A stretch of DNA of 64,000 nt. It comes from Cristatella mucedo (lineage: Eukaryota > Bryozoa > Phylactolaemata > Cristatellidae). A program made the translations under genes and the position numbers. The stretch covers positions 991,001 through 1,055,000 of the forward strand of contig WPIO01000138.1 of the NCBI GenBank assembly GCA_009760855.2. The letters run 5' to 3'. Positions 24,003-36,109 of the stretch are shown one piece after another. Every line of letters begins with the position of its first letter. Positions within the stretch are counted from its first letter, which is position 1. The notes beneath the pieces are model-generated. The model worked only from the letters and a program-made list of their open reading frames with translations, was not told the origin of the DNA and made no database searches.

Positions 24003-24406
24003 TCGTCCAAGAAAAGCGCCAGCAATTGGGACTGCAACTTTCACGATCTTCCAGAGGGTTTTCCAGAAATTTCTCTTGACTTCAGCGTAATCTATAAGTT
24101 GAAGGTGTCAAGGTGTCATTCACGATGCGTACACCTATATCGAGACGTAACAAGCGCACAGCGAAATTTAGCTGGTGACTTACTTTCAAACGCTTGCTCG
24201 AGTTCAGCTAGCTGATCGCTGTTAAGCTGCACTTCCTGATTTTTCGTCTACAAAGGCATTGTCGAGCTCATTGCTCACAGCGAGGCAAAAATCTGTACGG
24301 CGATTAAAGCAGGAAAGCTGACTGCACCCTCACTTACGGGACGAAGGTCGGCTGTCAGTGCCCCGATTATAAGGCACAGCAACACTAATTCAGCATGAAG
24401 CTTCAC
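24003..24406 (-). pseudogene. secreted amphipathic peptide precursor, copy 3 (start and stop lost)
   Basis: The exon structure is intact: 24,406-24,338, 24,247-24,184 and 24,091-24,003, with lengths 69, 64 and 89 nt, intron 1 of 90 bp, donors GTAAGT and acceptors TTTGTAG and TTATAG. The frame stays open. However, the start codon is GTG (24,406-24,404) and the stop position reads CGA (24,005-24,003), so translation would run into the 3' flank. Exon 3 keeps NYAEVKR and NFWKTLWK and then differs (KIVKVAVPIAGAFLG). AATAAA is kept at about 23,947-23,952. This is most simply a recently dying gene, because the splice sites and frame have outlived the start and stop codons. Confidence 0.75.
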
Positions 24407-24552
24407 GGTTTCTGGAACAGACAAAGCGGGATGGAGAAACACTTATTAGCGTTATGACAGAAGATAATTCGCAGCATACTCAAAACACGGGAGAACTTTC
24501 TAGGTGGTAAATAATGTCTAGCCTTCACGCACTGCTTGCTAGGGAAACACTG

Positions 24553-25230
24553 AGTGGCCTTTACGATAATAATATTGATTAAACAGCTGAGTAGCTACCT
24601 CGGAAAATGCAATCGCTTTCTAGGCACTTTACATACGCCGCACAGGAAGCACGGTCCAACGGTTAGCGGTTGTACGCTCAACTGCAACAAGCATTACTTG
24701 GTTTAAGGTGACGAACATAGGATACGCATGCAAATATTCGATGCAGCAGGCAGGCTTTCAGTATTCAAAGCACGCAAAGGGCCAATCAAATGGACCCACT
24801 AAATGCTCTGATAAATAGACGGCGTTTTAGCTTCTTTTTAACTTTCGTCAAGTCACAGCGAATATCACGACGCCAGTCGGAGGTGAGTTCCAGGCCTTGG
24901 GATGATACGAGCTGAATTCGTATCACCGATGGATTTGAGGATCGGGCGAGGCGTAGCGAAACAATTAAATTAGAAAAGCGGGTCGTGCCATGCACGGTCT
25001 GCTGATGGAGTAGGTCTGATAAGTAGGCTAGAGCCAAACGATGAATTGACCTAAATGTGAGTGACAGAACCGTGAAGCCGATGTGCAGCTTGACTGAGAA
25101 GCAGTGCAGGTAGCCAAAAGTGGTGTGATGTGGCGACTACGACGCTCACGACACTCAAGCCTGGCTGCACATTTGGCTCCAATTGCAAGCGCCCGATTCT
25201 GCAATCGGAGCATTTGCAGCTGTCACTAAT
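24553..25230 (-). mobile_element. LINE-A 3' fragment, unit 3
   Basis: Diverged equivalent of 5,541-6,205. The minus strand keeps an RT C-terminal segment (ECRERRSRHITPLLATCTA) and the 3' UTR. The insertion therefore predates the split of units 1 to 4. Confidence 0.65.
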
Positions 25231-25564
25231 CTTATACTCCAAGCTAGCATTGCAAGGAAGACATTTATTTAAAAAAGGAGGTTAGGAGGTGTAGATAATT
25301 AATAAAGAACTTCGACAAAGGCACAAAAACCTTGAGTATAGTTGGAATTAAAACAGTTTAGGATCTCTCGAATGTATGTTTTCATAAATCACATTGAAAG
25401 TTCAGTGTGACGTCGTGACACTGATTTCCGAACCGGCGTGAATTTTTTAAATAGAGAATCCCCAAATGTGTCGCATTCATAATTGACCGTGCTTGCCTAT
25501 AACCGTACGTAACGATCATGAAGCATACGCGACGTGCACATGAGAGGTCAGAAAAAGAGTTTAC

Positions 25565-25648
25565 CTAAATTCCGAAGTCTGCTGGTTTGCAACAAGGAAG
25601 CAAGATCGCCTGATACGTCCTGGTTTTTGGTCACTGGCTTATAGGAAT
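25565..25648 (-). promoter_or_regulatory. candidate TATA box and leader donor of peptide gene copy 3
   Basis: TATAAG at 25,643-25,638 and donor AG|GTAAAC with the exon end at 25,565. Kept despite strong divergence around it. Confidence 0.4.
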
Positions 25649-25649
25649 C

Positions 25650-27183
25650 ATCGTAGGCTCCGAGACGCGAGTTGAGTGGTAGGTCCGTAGTGAGTCATGC
25701 GGCAGAAGCCTTTCTTCTGCTTATCAGCTTTACTTGTTATGCTAATATTGGCCGAATCCTGTGGCAACAATTTTGAATCAGATCCCAATAGTAAGCCATC
25801 TAACTCTAGAACGAATTGCCATTCACTTTGCTTTCCCTTAGCTGCTACTGAATTAAGGGAAACCATCCATGCTAGGGAATTAATAGGCTCTCATCGTCTT
25901 GATTGGCTTTTAGTATTCCCTTTCTTACTCTACATTTTCTTTTTACTATTGCGTTCATTTTATTTTACAATTGAAGCTCAAATTCTTCTAACCGATTTGT
26001 AAACTATTCTGGTTGTAAAACAAACGTAGCTTATTTTTGAGGGCGTGATGTAATAGCAGCCACCTCGAAATATTTCCGTCCTAAAGTCGTGCAAATTTCT
26101 AGTCCCAATTTGTCGTGATCGTAGAAATCCTCGCTGAGTCTGAAGAATTACACATACTTTCTCATTGCGAAGGTAACAAGTGAAGACATTCGAAACCAAA
26201 ACTCTCCGCGCACACTTGCTTACAGCTGTCGATAACTTGAAAGCAATGTTGCAGACGTACGACTAACTCGAGCTGCAATCGCTGGTCAATCCGTATGCAC
26301 AGAAGGCATCAGATGTGATAAGCTGCACAGTAGAGGCTTACTGAAAACAGGTGAGATAACGTTTCGAGATACTCCCAGATTATATCAGTGATAATTCCTC
26401 AGCACAGTGTTTCGTCAACGAGTTTATATTCCGAAGAACGCATTCATTGAGACCTTCGAGCTCGATTGTCGATGCCTTGTGCAAGTGGTAACAATTTTGG
26501 TCAATTGCATTGCTCTCTGGTAGCCTAAGATTGTCATATTGAAAGTTTAACACGATGAAACGTTTCTTCTCATGCAGATTACACAAAGCTATACACGATG
26601 CTTGAACTAACGATGCCTTCCAGCTATTGGACCTCTAGTAATTACCCGTCGCAACGTGTTGCTGAAATTCACCTTTCGATATCAATGAAAGTCTTCCTGT
26701 TTAATGAGGGGAATTCAAGGCTATGATTTATGACTACACTTTGTTTATTAGTCAGAAAATGAAAAGCGTTTTTCTCGAAATGTTCTCGATGGGCATGCAT
26801 CGTGTGGCGTGTGTTGTTGCCTAAACTGATCCTTCACCGGTTGACCAAATCAGCTCCGCCAGCTTGTGATCCCATTTCAGCTGCAAGCCATTGGACGATT
26901 AGTGCCTGATTACATCTGGATTTGACATACAGACTGCACGCTGGATTTTTATAACATCCTAAATGCTTTATTTCTTCCTTGTGAAATAGGCATTCAGCTG
27001 GCATGAAAAACACAGCCTCAAGGCTTTTCTCTCGTGACTGTTTGACAGCCACCATATTAACCACTTGTAAGCAATCAGCATCGGCCATTTCTAAAGCAGT
27101 TCCTTAAAATAATGGATCTTTCCCTCACTTTAAGTTCTGCTTTCTTATTAGACTTATCGCCCGCTGTTCTGACTCGATGGCTT
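25650..27183. other. unit 3 spacer with a private segment
   Basis: 25,650-26,340 aligns to the 6,740-7,260 phase. About 26,340-27,150 has no counterpart in the other units. Minus-strand ORFs there (26,586-26,380 and 27,088-26,834) are open but I do not recognise them, and no start or splice evidence supports a gene. Confidence 0.4.
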
Positions 27184-27320
27184 ACCTGGTTTGGTTCAGT
27201 GGTTAAGATGCTCGCCCCGACCAAAGTGCGGCCGAGGTCATGGGCTGGAGCCCCGTGGGATATGTAAAACGCCGCCTGAATAGAGATGACGTTCTCCTAT
27301 GGTGTCGCGCGAATGAATTA
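27184..27320 (+). mobile_element. tRNA-derived SINE, unit 3
   Basis: CTGGTTTGGTTCAGTGGTTA and GAGGTCATGGGCTGGAGCCC mark the A and B boxes. Diverged from the copies at 9,175, 19,098 and 35,745. Confidence 0.65.
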
Positions 27321-27329
27321 GACTATTAC

Positions 27330-28417
27330 ATTAAATAAGCCGTGCTGCTAACAATTTGAAAATTAACTGAAAACCATCTGTTGAATTCCTATGCACTAGA
27401 TGCCCGGATCTAATCCCCAAACTATGTCCTGATATATGTTGATGTGACGGCTTTTGAAAAGTAGATAAACGCCAACTAGGTCCTCAAAGTGCTGGCTTCA
27501 AGTTCAAATGCATGCTCACATGGTGAAGGTTATAACCCTAAACATTTACAAGCTTTCTTAAAAAGGTGATTCAACTCCTAGCAAGATATTTTTGTTCACG
27601 TGGAGTGCTATACAAAATGTGTTGCTTCTGTTCAGGTCCTAGTTTAGATTGATTTTACATATAAAAAAATAGGTGATTTGTATTATATTTCCAGGTGGCG
27701 CTACTCCTGGAATACGTGCCTGCAATCGTGTTGCACCTAAAAACGCTTAACCGCGATCCAAGACTCGAGGCTTCATAGATAAAGCATTTGAATTTATACT
27801 TCTTCCAGAAAATTGTCTAATTCTTTTATGGTAAATGATTTTTAACAAGATCTGAATTGTTTATCGTTTCTTCGGCGCTGCCTTCTGCCTGATTCAGATC
27901 TCTGTCTTGAGGTCAGAGAACGCTGTAGTTAGGTTTTCGAAGACGCGTAAAGCGAAAAATAGATAGAAGGCGCACCGCAAAGCTTCCTCATGTATACATG
28001 TCTACCCAACAAAGTTAATGTACAACATTTAAGGACCACTTCATTGAGACAGAAAGAGGAATTACAAGACTGCGGTAAGTCGTTTTATGAACGATGGCAT
28101 TTTGGTTTGAGAAAGCCTAACTCAACATGTGTTACAAGAAACTAGTTTGTGGTGGACGGTTTGTACAGCTCACAGCTCTATTGACCTTAGTCATTTAGCC
28201 AGCGTAATATGTGGGTAGATACGGGAGAGGATGCGGCCCAGGATAGAATTTTGCAATACAGCTGAACATATTACCGCATACTCACGTGGTTTCTTACTAA
28301 CGGTCGATGACTATGCGATGAAACCGCCGTCGTCGGAGCAGTGATAGGTTAAAGAAAACTTCTTGACTAATTCCATGATCTCTGTCTACTGCAAGCAGGA
28401 GATCCTTGGCGGATTTT
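27330..28417. other. unit 3 spacer
   Basis: 27,590-28,330 aligns to the 7,310-8,070 phase. No gene supported. Confidence 0.45.
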
Positions 28418-28535
28418 TTATCATAATAATAATATAATAATGATAATGCACTTGATAAAGCGCCCTCAGAGAACTTAATCTCTCTCTCTTTGCGTATTAC
28501 ATTTGCTGCAAAGGGAAATGCAATTGAATGGTGAG
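28418..28535 (-). mobile_element. LINE-A 3' tail fragment
   Basis: AAT-repeat tail (28,424-28,448) followed by ACTTGATAAAGCGCCCTCAG and the start of the 3' UTR on the minus strand, matching 42,530-42,630. Confidence 0.55.
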
Positions 28536-29034
28536 TAAAATCACCACTTTCATCGAGAATTGTGGTATCACCAAAGCTGAGGCCCTTGGATGAACGGCCG
28601 TTGTCATGAACTCTCACCACCAACCGCCTGTGTATAGGAACAGGAACAGTCTGCTTGCGGATGATGAATTCTACGTTCAATGACTCATCTCGTCTTAAAA
28701 GAGAGTGGTTTGGACTTCCTGCTCCGATTCGCAGTTCCTTAGATGTTCAGTGAGTTTCAAAATTCTGTTTGTGGTTATTTGCTCAGCTAAGAGATCCTGG
28801 TTGTTTTTCAGCGTATACCACAGACTACGTAACTCAATCTGAGGTAGACATAACTGGAAAGCAAGGCGGTACAAGGAATAAGTTGCAGTAGCAAGCCCTC
28901 GCGTAAATGTGCATTCACATATGCTCCAGGTCATTTTTTGTGCAGTAACCGTGCTCTAGTAGTGTAATGTATCACCGTTTGTAACTCCACTAAGCCATAC
29001 AGACTAAGTGGGTATTACGCAATAGAGTTTTAAA
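28536..29034. other. unit 3 segment, 8,200-8,650 phase
   Basis: Diverged copy of unit sequence. No gene supported. Confidence 0.45.
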
Positions 29035-29900
29035 TAGCTCGCTCACAGCCTAAGCGGCTTCCGGTACGCATTCGGTAGCCAAAGACTTCATCTCCCGCAC
29101 TAAAGAGAAAGTGGGAAGCATAGCAGAGTCAGGAGAGCAGTTGAGGTAGTGAGTAGCATGGAAGTAGCAGCTCAGGACCCCTAAAAAGAATGAGCCATAG
29201 TCGGCACTATAAGAGTAGTTGCCGTTGCGTAAGAATTGTGGAAGCGAGTTCCAAATTCTAGGGCCTGCAGAGCTAAAGATTCTGTCGCCTACGGTCTTTA
29301 AGCGGAGGAATGGAGCAGCTAATGAATTGTCACTACAGGACCTGAGGGCTCGAAGAGGCTGAAACTGGTGCAGCAGATCAGCTAGGTGTGGAGGAGCCAG
29401 GCCGTGGCGGGCCTTGTACGTCAGCGTAACAACTTTCGTCTGTATCCGTTGATCAACCAGCAGCCATTCTAGCTCTTTTAGCAAAGGAGACACATGGTCA
29501 AACCTCTGGGACTTGAAAACTAGCCTTTCAGCCATATTCATAGTCAGCTGCAGTGGCCTAGTTGCTTTATTTAGTAGCCCGACCGAAACGGGATTAAAAT
29601 AATCACGCCGAGACACAACTGAAGAGCTATTTAAATTTCTTTCAAGCCACTGTAGAAAGACAGTTCATAATCTTAAATAGGGATCAGACGTGCAGAAAAG
29701 CTGTAGAAGCAGTCTTCTGAATGAAACTTTTAAAATTAGGGCAGCTGTCGAAAACGACACCTAAATTTCGAGCGCGTGGTGATGGTAGCACTACAGCATA
29801 ACCTATTAGAGGAGCATAGCCTGTTAATCCGGATACAGGCTTAGGGTGCCCTATGAGCAGCAGTTCGGCTTTAACTGGTTTTATTTAGATATATTTGTGT
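29035..29900 (-). mobile_element. LINE-B 3' fragment with a long open RT C-terminus
   Basis: 188 codons are open at 29,616-29,050. Motifs in order are MAERLVFKSQRFDHVSPLL, LTYKARHGLAPPHLADLLHQ, PLRALRSC, SAGPRIWNSLPQFLRNGNYS and YFHATHYLNCSPDSAML. This is the C-terminal end of a CR1/L2-group reverse transcriptase. Upstream, 29,900-29,616 continues the RT in broken frames. It is 5' truncated and lacks the catalytic core, so it is not autonomous. Confidence 0.8.
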
Positions 29901-30269
29901 GATACTGTACACGGTATCGTATAAAGTGAGGCAGAAGATGAATGCTCTGGCCTGCGTCCAATCCGGTGAGGTCCTGGCGAACTGAACGTCTGAGAAGTGA
30001 CGGGTAATGGACACGTAAGCAGCCCAGCGCGTGAACGAAAACTCGGAGATTGGTCGTCTAGTCTAAAGATTTTTCATCTACTTTTTAATATATGATAAGG
30101 TATCTTCCGAGATAAAACGGAAGCCAAGTTCCCTGGAATGCCTCAAGCGAAGCAAAGTATTGATAAAGCTAAGGGTCAAGGGGATGAATTCACGAAAGGT
30201 TCGTGGCTGTGATTGGTTTCGGCGATGCAGATGGTAAAAACCTTTGCAAAATCCTCAGACCAGCGCGCG
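29901..30269. other. unit 3 segment
   Basis: Matches 480-700 and 1,500-1,680 of the old unit. No gene supported. Confidence 0.4.
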
Positions 30270-30715
30270 AAAGGCTTTAAACGGCTCGCCCGATGCCTCC
30301 TCTTCTCCTACGTTTAATTGTGCGAGGTTTGCTGCAGCAAATCAGCGTAAGCTCGAGCCTGCTCTCAGAATATAACCTCCATCACTCTATCTTCTGCGAG
30401 CTTCTTTTGCGTAGACCCCACCATCAGTGGCTACTCCATATTTTTATGGATTCATTTCCACGGCTGTTTTTTAAATTGTTTTAACACCCTCTGATGACGG
30501 TAAAATCTGTATCGACTTCTTTTCGTTCTGTTTTGGGCAGGTCGTAGATTTTAGCATTTCTACGCTCGTACCCCTTTGTCAAGTCGACTACACGCACATC
30601 TACGTCATATTTCAATATTTCTTTCTTTAACTCAGTGCTCGTCGTCAGCGTCTTCTTCTCAGTGCTGGCCTTCCCACTCGCTTACTTTACACCCTTGGCT
30701 GGAAAAATAGCGTGG
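30270..30715 (-). pseudogene. Tigger N-terminal fragment, unit 3
   Basis: The minus strand reads TSTELKKEILKYDVDVRVVD and the following HTH near 30,640, then decays. The catalytic part is absent. It supports the coding frame inferred for the other three Tigger copies. Confidence 0.65.
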
Positions 30716-31861
30716 TGCACAATAACTGCAAGCGCAAAACGCGAGCAAAACACTTGCGCTTCCATTGCGAGCTAACCGATCAAAGTGAACCTGTTAAATA
30801 CGAGATGCTGAGCGGATGTGGTGGCATTCACCGTGGCATTCGCAGTGCACATTAGCGGTAGAGAATCTAAAGCTGGCTCGTAACCCGAAATTGAGCCCTA
30901 TAATTAACACTACGATCGGTCGAGAGACTTATTTTACGGAAATCTCGTTAGTTAGGACGCTCGCAAGTCTCGTCAGTCAAGGCACCACTGTACACCGCAT
31001 CGGTGTAACATGTGAAGTAAATATTCCTTCCTGCAAATACCATATATTTAACTTTTGATTCTGACTTGATAGTTGTACGTGTTATCCTCCGGTATCATGA
31101 CGACAAAGTGAAAGATTTTTTCTAAAACGCTTTCTACAACGTTCGAAACTTTGGCGCTGAAGAGCCAGCCATCGGGTATCGAATTATGAACTTTGATGGC
31201 TACGGAACACAAAAAAGATCAGTTTCCGTATTTGCCAGACATTGTGCAATGGTGAACTGTGTACGCATCTGGCTAGCATTTTTGAGGTTCATTGGTTGAT
31301 CAATGACCGTATACTGTCAAGCGGCAATTACGAGGCTTCGATGGCATGTAGAATCACGACATCCTGCAGTGACATCATATAAAGATTGATCTCTCTCGGT
31401 ATTGCCAACAGATCAATTGCATTTTACATTTACAATAGAGGCATGACGCCGCTGAAGATCTTAATGCGACTTTCGTTATTTACTTGTGCTGGATTGTCGT
31501 TTTTGCCGCTTAGCTGCAATCCGCTGTCGTATCGGTTAATCGTGGAATCGGCTACGTCTCTCGTCAGGCATCCCGTGTTGGCATGGTGTGGATGGCTCGT
31601 TCAGGAGTTTGATGTTTATGCATTCCTAATTATTACAGATGGGTAGTGCAACAATTTCTAAGTCGTGGCAGTTGAATGCCGCAAGAAAGCACATAAGCTG
31701 TGTATGAAAAGTGGTTTCTTAAGACTACTTTCCTCCTGGTATTTAGAGTTATGACAAATGGCAAGTGAAAAGACACTGGTCCTCGCGTGTGCTTGAAGCT
31801 CTTACACTAGACCAGCAAACGTTGCACTATAAATAGTCACGACGAATTCAAGTCTCGACAT
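30716..31861. other. unit junction and downstream flank of copy 4
   Basis: 30,716-31,080 matches 3,757-4,129. From about 31,080 the sequence follows 4,130-4,913, becoming nearly identical after about 31,400. No gene recognised. Confidence 0.45.
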
Positions 31862-31867
31862 TTTATT
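31862..31867 (-). terminator. polyadenylation signal AATAAA of peptide gene copy 4
   Basis: Same conserved position as in copies 1 and 2. Confidence 0.7.
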
Positions 31868-31921
31868 TTCAGAGTTGCGACGTGACGGACACGTTAAGAA
31901 GGGTTTCCAGATTGTAAAGAT

Positions 31922-32325
31922 TCATCCCAGCACCTTGAAAGCAATTGGGGCTGCAACTTTCGCGACTTTCCAGAGGGTTTTCCAGAAATTTCTCTTGACT
32001 TCAGCGTAATCTATACGTTGAAGGTTTCAAGGCGTCATTCACGATGCGAACACCTACATTAAGACGAAACAAGCGCACTGCGAAATTTAGCTGGTGACTT
32101 ACTTTCAAATGCTTGCTCGAGTTCAGCTAGCTGGTCGCTGTTCAGCTGCACTTCCTGGTTTTCCATCTACAAATGCATCATCGGGCTTATTGCTCAAAGC
32201 AAGGCAAAAATCTGCACGACATTTGATTCAGGTAACCTGGCTGCACCCTTACTTACAGAGCGAAGGTCGGCTGTCAGTGCCCCGATTATAAGGCACAGCA
32301 ACACTAATTCAGCAAGAAGCTTCAT
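31922..32325 (-). CDS. secreted amphipathic cationic peptide precursor, copy 4 (variant C-terminus)
   Basis: Coding exons 32,325-32,257, 32,166-32,103 and 32,010-31,922, with lengths 69, 64 and 89 nt. The signal peptide is identical to copy 1. Exon 2 starts MENQ instead of TENQ and is otherwise the same. Exon 3 keeps the KR and NFWKTLWKVAK start, but the last five residues are FKVLG where copies 1 and 2 have GALLG, before the same TGA. The change adds a Lys and a Phe and keeps the length and terminal Gly, so the predicted amphipathic peptide is diversified, not broken. Donors are GTAAGT twice. The leader acceptor before ATG is intact. TATAAG and the leader donor are present upstream. Confidence 0.8.
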
Positions 32326-32488
32326 GGTTTCTGGAACGAAAAGCGGGATGGAGAACCACCTATTAGCGTTAAGAGGGAAGATAATTTGCAGCATTGCATG
32401 GCATGCACATAAAGCAGGAGGACTTTCTAGGTTGTACAGAATGTCTAGCCTTCACACCGTACTTGCTCGGCAAAAAGTGAGTGGTCTT

Positions 32489-33150
32489 TATAACTATAAT
32501 GAAAATAATGATGGTCTTATGCTAAAACTGATCGCTCGATAGTGCTGTCTCTGCGGCGTACGTAATCTGCTAAGAAAAACGTTGAATTTTTCATGGGCGC
32601 TACAAGAATATTTAATGACCACGACAACAAGCCTAGCTCGGTTAAACACAATAAACACAGGATACGACTGCAAGTAGGGATACTGGCAGCACTCAGGGTG
32701 TCAGCACTTAAAGCAGCAAAGGACAAACCAAAGGAGTCCACTAATTGCTGTGATAAACACATGCGTTTGAGCTTCTTTTGAGCTTTCGTCTACCGCAGGG
32801 AATATCGTGACGCCAGTCGGAAGTGAGTTTTAGGCGTTCGGATAATACGAGCTGAATTCGAAGTCACCGGAGGATTTTAGCATTATACGAGGCGTAGCGA
32901 AACGATTAGATTTAGAAAAGCGGGTCGGACGATGCTTAGCCTGGTGGGGGAGCAGGGCTGATACATAGGATCCTGCCAAACGATGAATTAACCTAAATGC
33001 GAACGGCAGAACCTCGAACTCGATGCGTTGCTTGACTGAGAGGCGATGCAGGTAGGCAAGAATCGGTGCGATGTGGCGACAACGTCGCTCACGACAGTTA
33101 CGTCTGGCTGAAAAGTTTTTCACCAAGCGTTTGTGCCATCTTCTGCAATT
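32489..33150 (-). mobile_element. LINE-A 3' fragment inside the leader intron, unit 4
   Basis: 98 open codons at 33,126-32,830 (CRERRCRHIAPILAYLHRLS, VKQRIEFEVLPFAF, SSGDFEFSSYYPNA) are the C-terminus of a CR1/L2-type RT, less decayed than in units 1 and 2. Confidence 0.7.
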
Positions 33151-33596
33151 GGCTCATTTGTAACTACCACTATCCGTATACTCCAAGCTCGCATTGCAAG
33201 ACAGACGCTTATTTAGACAAAAAAGGTTAGGAGCTACAGATGGTTATTAAAGCATAGTTTTGATTTTTAAGACTCCGCACTAGGGTAAACAATATTACTT
33301 CCACAACCGAACACAGCCAATACATCAGAACGTATTAAACTAACTCTGACAAAAGTACCATAATACGTCGAGTATGGTTGAAATTGACGCAGCTTTTCTG
33401 TCGTATATGTTTTCGTACATCACATTGAAACTTGTGTGTGCCGTCATGACACTGATTTCCGATCTCGCATGAATTTTTCAAATAAACAAACCCCTTAATG
33501 TGTTGTGTTCATAACTGATCATGCTAGCCTATAACCGTCTGTAACGATCATGCAGCATACGCAACGTGCACGTCAGAATTCTGAAAAAAAGCTTAC

Positions 33597-33680
33597 CTAA
33601 AGTCTGGGGTCTGCTGATTTGCACAACAGAAGCAAGATTGATTGATATGTCCTGTGTCTTGGTCACAGGCTTATATGCAC
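33597..33680 (-). promoter_or_regulatory. candidate TATA box and leader exon of peptide gene copy 4
   Basis: TATAAG at 33,675-33,670 and donor AG|GTAAGC with the exon end at 33,597, identical to copy 2. Confidence 0.45.
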
Positions 33681-33689
33681 GGTAGACAT

Positions 33690-35744
33690 CTACAATTCCG
33701 AGAATCGAGTCGTGTTAGAGGCCGGTGGTGAGTAATGCGGCAGAAGCTTTTTTTCTGCTTAACAGCCTTCCCTGCTTTGCTACCATTCGCGGAATTTCTG
33801 AGTAATAATTTCGTATCAGATCCCAATAGTAAGCCTGCTAAGTCTCGAACGACTTGCCTATTCACTTTGCTTTCCCTTAGCTGCAACTAAATGAAGGGTA
33901 ACCCACCATGCTAGGGAATCAAAGGGCATTCACTGTCTTGATTGGCATTTAATACTCACTTCACATTTGATAATCACTTTCTTACCGTACATTCTTTCTT
34001 TACTATTGCGTTCATTTTATTGTACCGTTTAAGCTTAAATGTTCTAACTAATTCATATTTCTCTTAGTTTTAAGTTGTAGCAGTGGACAAACAAATGTAG
34101 CTGTTCTTAACAGGGCGTGATGTAACGTTCTAGCCCGTAACTCTCGTGATCGTAGAAATCCTTGCCTTTTTAAATGATTGATATAAGCATTTCATGTAAA
34201 AGCTAATAAGTAAAGAAATCTAACACGCAAACTTTCCGCACACACTTGCTGGTAGCCGCTGATAACCTGAAAGCGATGTTGCAGTGTGACGACGTTCGAC
34301 TAACTCGAAATATAACCACTACTCAATCCGCATGGTGTAGGCTATAAGACAAAACATGTACAGGCTGCCTTGAAGTAATTCTTAACGCCTTGCGAGGTAT
34401 TTAATTCACGTGGGATGCGATACAAAATGTATCTTTTCTGTTCAGGTCCTGGTTTAGGTTGATTTTACATGCAAAGAAATAGGTGAGTTCTACTATTTTT
34501 TCTCCTGAAATCCGTGCCTACATGCTTACTGCACCTAGAAAAGATTGACCGCAATCCAAGACTCGAGGCTTCATAGATAAAGCATTTCAATTTATATTTC
34601 TTTCAGAAAATCGTTCAGTATTTTCATGTAAGGTATTTTTCAATAAGATCTGGAACGTTTGCCGATTTTTCTACCCTACCTTCTTCCTAATGCGGATCTT
34701 GGCATCGTGGTCAGTGAGAGCTGTGGTTAAGTTGTCGATGGAGTTTAAAGCGGAAATTAAATACAATACGCACAGCAAAGCCTCTTCCATTAGACGTGTA
34801 GACCTAAAGCAATTATCACACCATTTCGACGGACGAAATCATAACGACAATAAGAGGAATTACAAGACTACGGCCAGTTGTTTCATAAGAGATGGTATTT
34901 TCATCGAAAACTGCATAGGTCAGCATGTGTTATGGGAAAGCAAGTTATGGTAGACGGCTGGTTCAGCTCACGGCTAGATGCTATTGACATTATTCATTCG
35001 GGCAACGTAGTCTGTGGATAGTTCCAGGGAAACAGTAATCCCAGGATAGATTATTGCAATACATCTAAATATATTGCCCCATTTTCATGCGGTTTCTTGC
35101 TAAAGGTCGATTACTACGCGATGAAACCGCCTTCGCTGCACCAACGTGCCGTAGTTGCAGTATACTGTATGGTATCGTCTAAGACGAGGCAGAAGATTAA
35201 TGTTCTTGCTTCGGTCACGCCAGGTGAAGTCCTAGCGGCTAATTGAACGTCTGAAACGCAACGGGTAATGGATAAGTATGCAAGCCTAGCGTGTGAACCA
35301 AGATTCTGAGAGAGGTGGTTGGTTCAACATTTCTTTGTCCTTTCACTCTGCGTCTGTGCCTTCAATTGCTCTACTACTGAGCTTCTGAGCAGCGCTTGAT
35401 GGTATCCTGCCTAAATCATTAGCTTCACTTGCTGAGATGTCAATGCATTGCCTATGTCAACGAACTTTTCTTCTGATGGCAACAATGAGTCGGGTGTTCC
35501 CAGACGTAAACTGAAATACGGTTTTGCTTAGTGCGTTGTCATATTAATCTTAGTAAAGCAACAGCTAAGCAGATACGCTTCTCTCCGTAAGCATCAGCAA
35601 CCTCATTTTGCTACGTTTGTGAGAAGCACATCTCCCATTATTTGTAATAGTTCAATGCCTGTTTAATGTCTGTACTGTTCCAATTTAAAGCTACCTTACG
35701 TTGAGGAACGGTGTGTTTGCAACGTTTAGTGTGTTAGCAATGCT
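33690..35744. other. unit 4 noncoding spacer
   Basis: Equivalent of 16,540-19,097, with 493 bp deleted at 35,143 (corresponding to about 18,008-18,507). No gene supported. Confidence 0.5.
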
Positions 35745-35890
35745 AGCTGGTTTGGTCTAGCGGTTAAGGTGCTCGGCCCGACCAAGGTCTGACTGAGGTC
35801 GTGGGCTCGAGCCCCAAGGCACATGTGAAGCGCCTGAATAGACATTAAATTCTCTTGGGGCGCTATATAATCAATTATATATTATATTTT
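35745..35890 (+). mobile_element. tRNA-derived SINE, unit 4
   Basis: Same insertion as at 9,175 and 19,098. It has a different body (AAGCGCCTGAATAGAC), closer to the unit 3 copy. Confidence 0.7.
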
Positions 35891-36109
35891 TATTTTATAG
35901 GTATTGTGCTTGTACTATAGGATGAGGAAAAGTACTGTCCTTTTTTGTTTCTCGTAGTTCGCTCGCAGTCACCATTTTTGTATTTTGAGTGACTGAATGA
36001 AGCTTTTATTATTGCATGAAAACTTTCCTATGTTTTAGATAATATTAGGATGAGCATAATTTATTTCAATTTTAGAACTTGACGTTCTATGCACAATAAA
36101 TATGCTGAA

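Larger units (their letters stand above)
23603..30850. repeat. old diverged tandem unit (unit 3)
   Basis: The junction at about 23,603 jumps from the 13,680 phase to the 4,620 phase of the unit. From there the landmarks follow in order: peptide gene copy 3, LINE-A fragment, SINE at 27,184, the 7,300-8,300 phase, then the 8,300-9,000 phase interrupted by LINE-B, then the Tigger N-terminus at 30,270-30,715. Divergence from the young units is much higher, with many indels. Confidence 0.75.
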
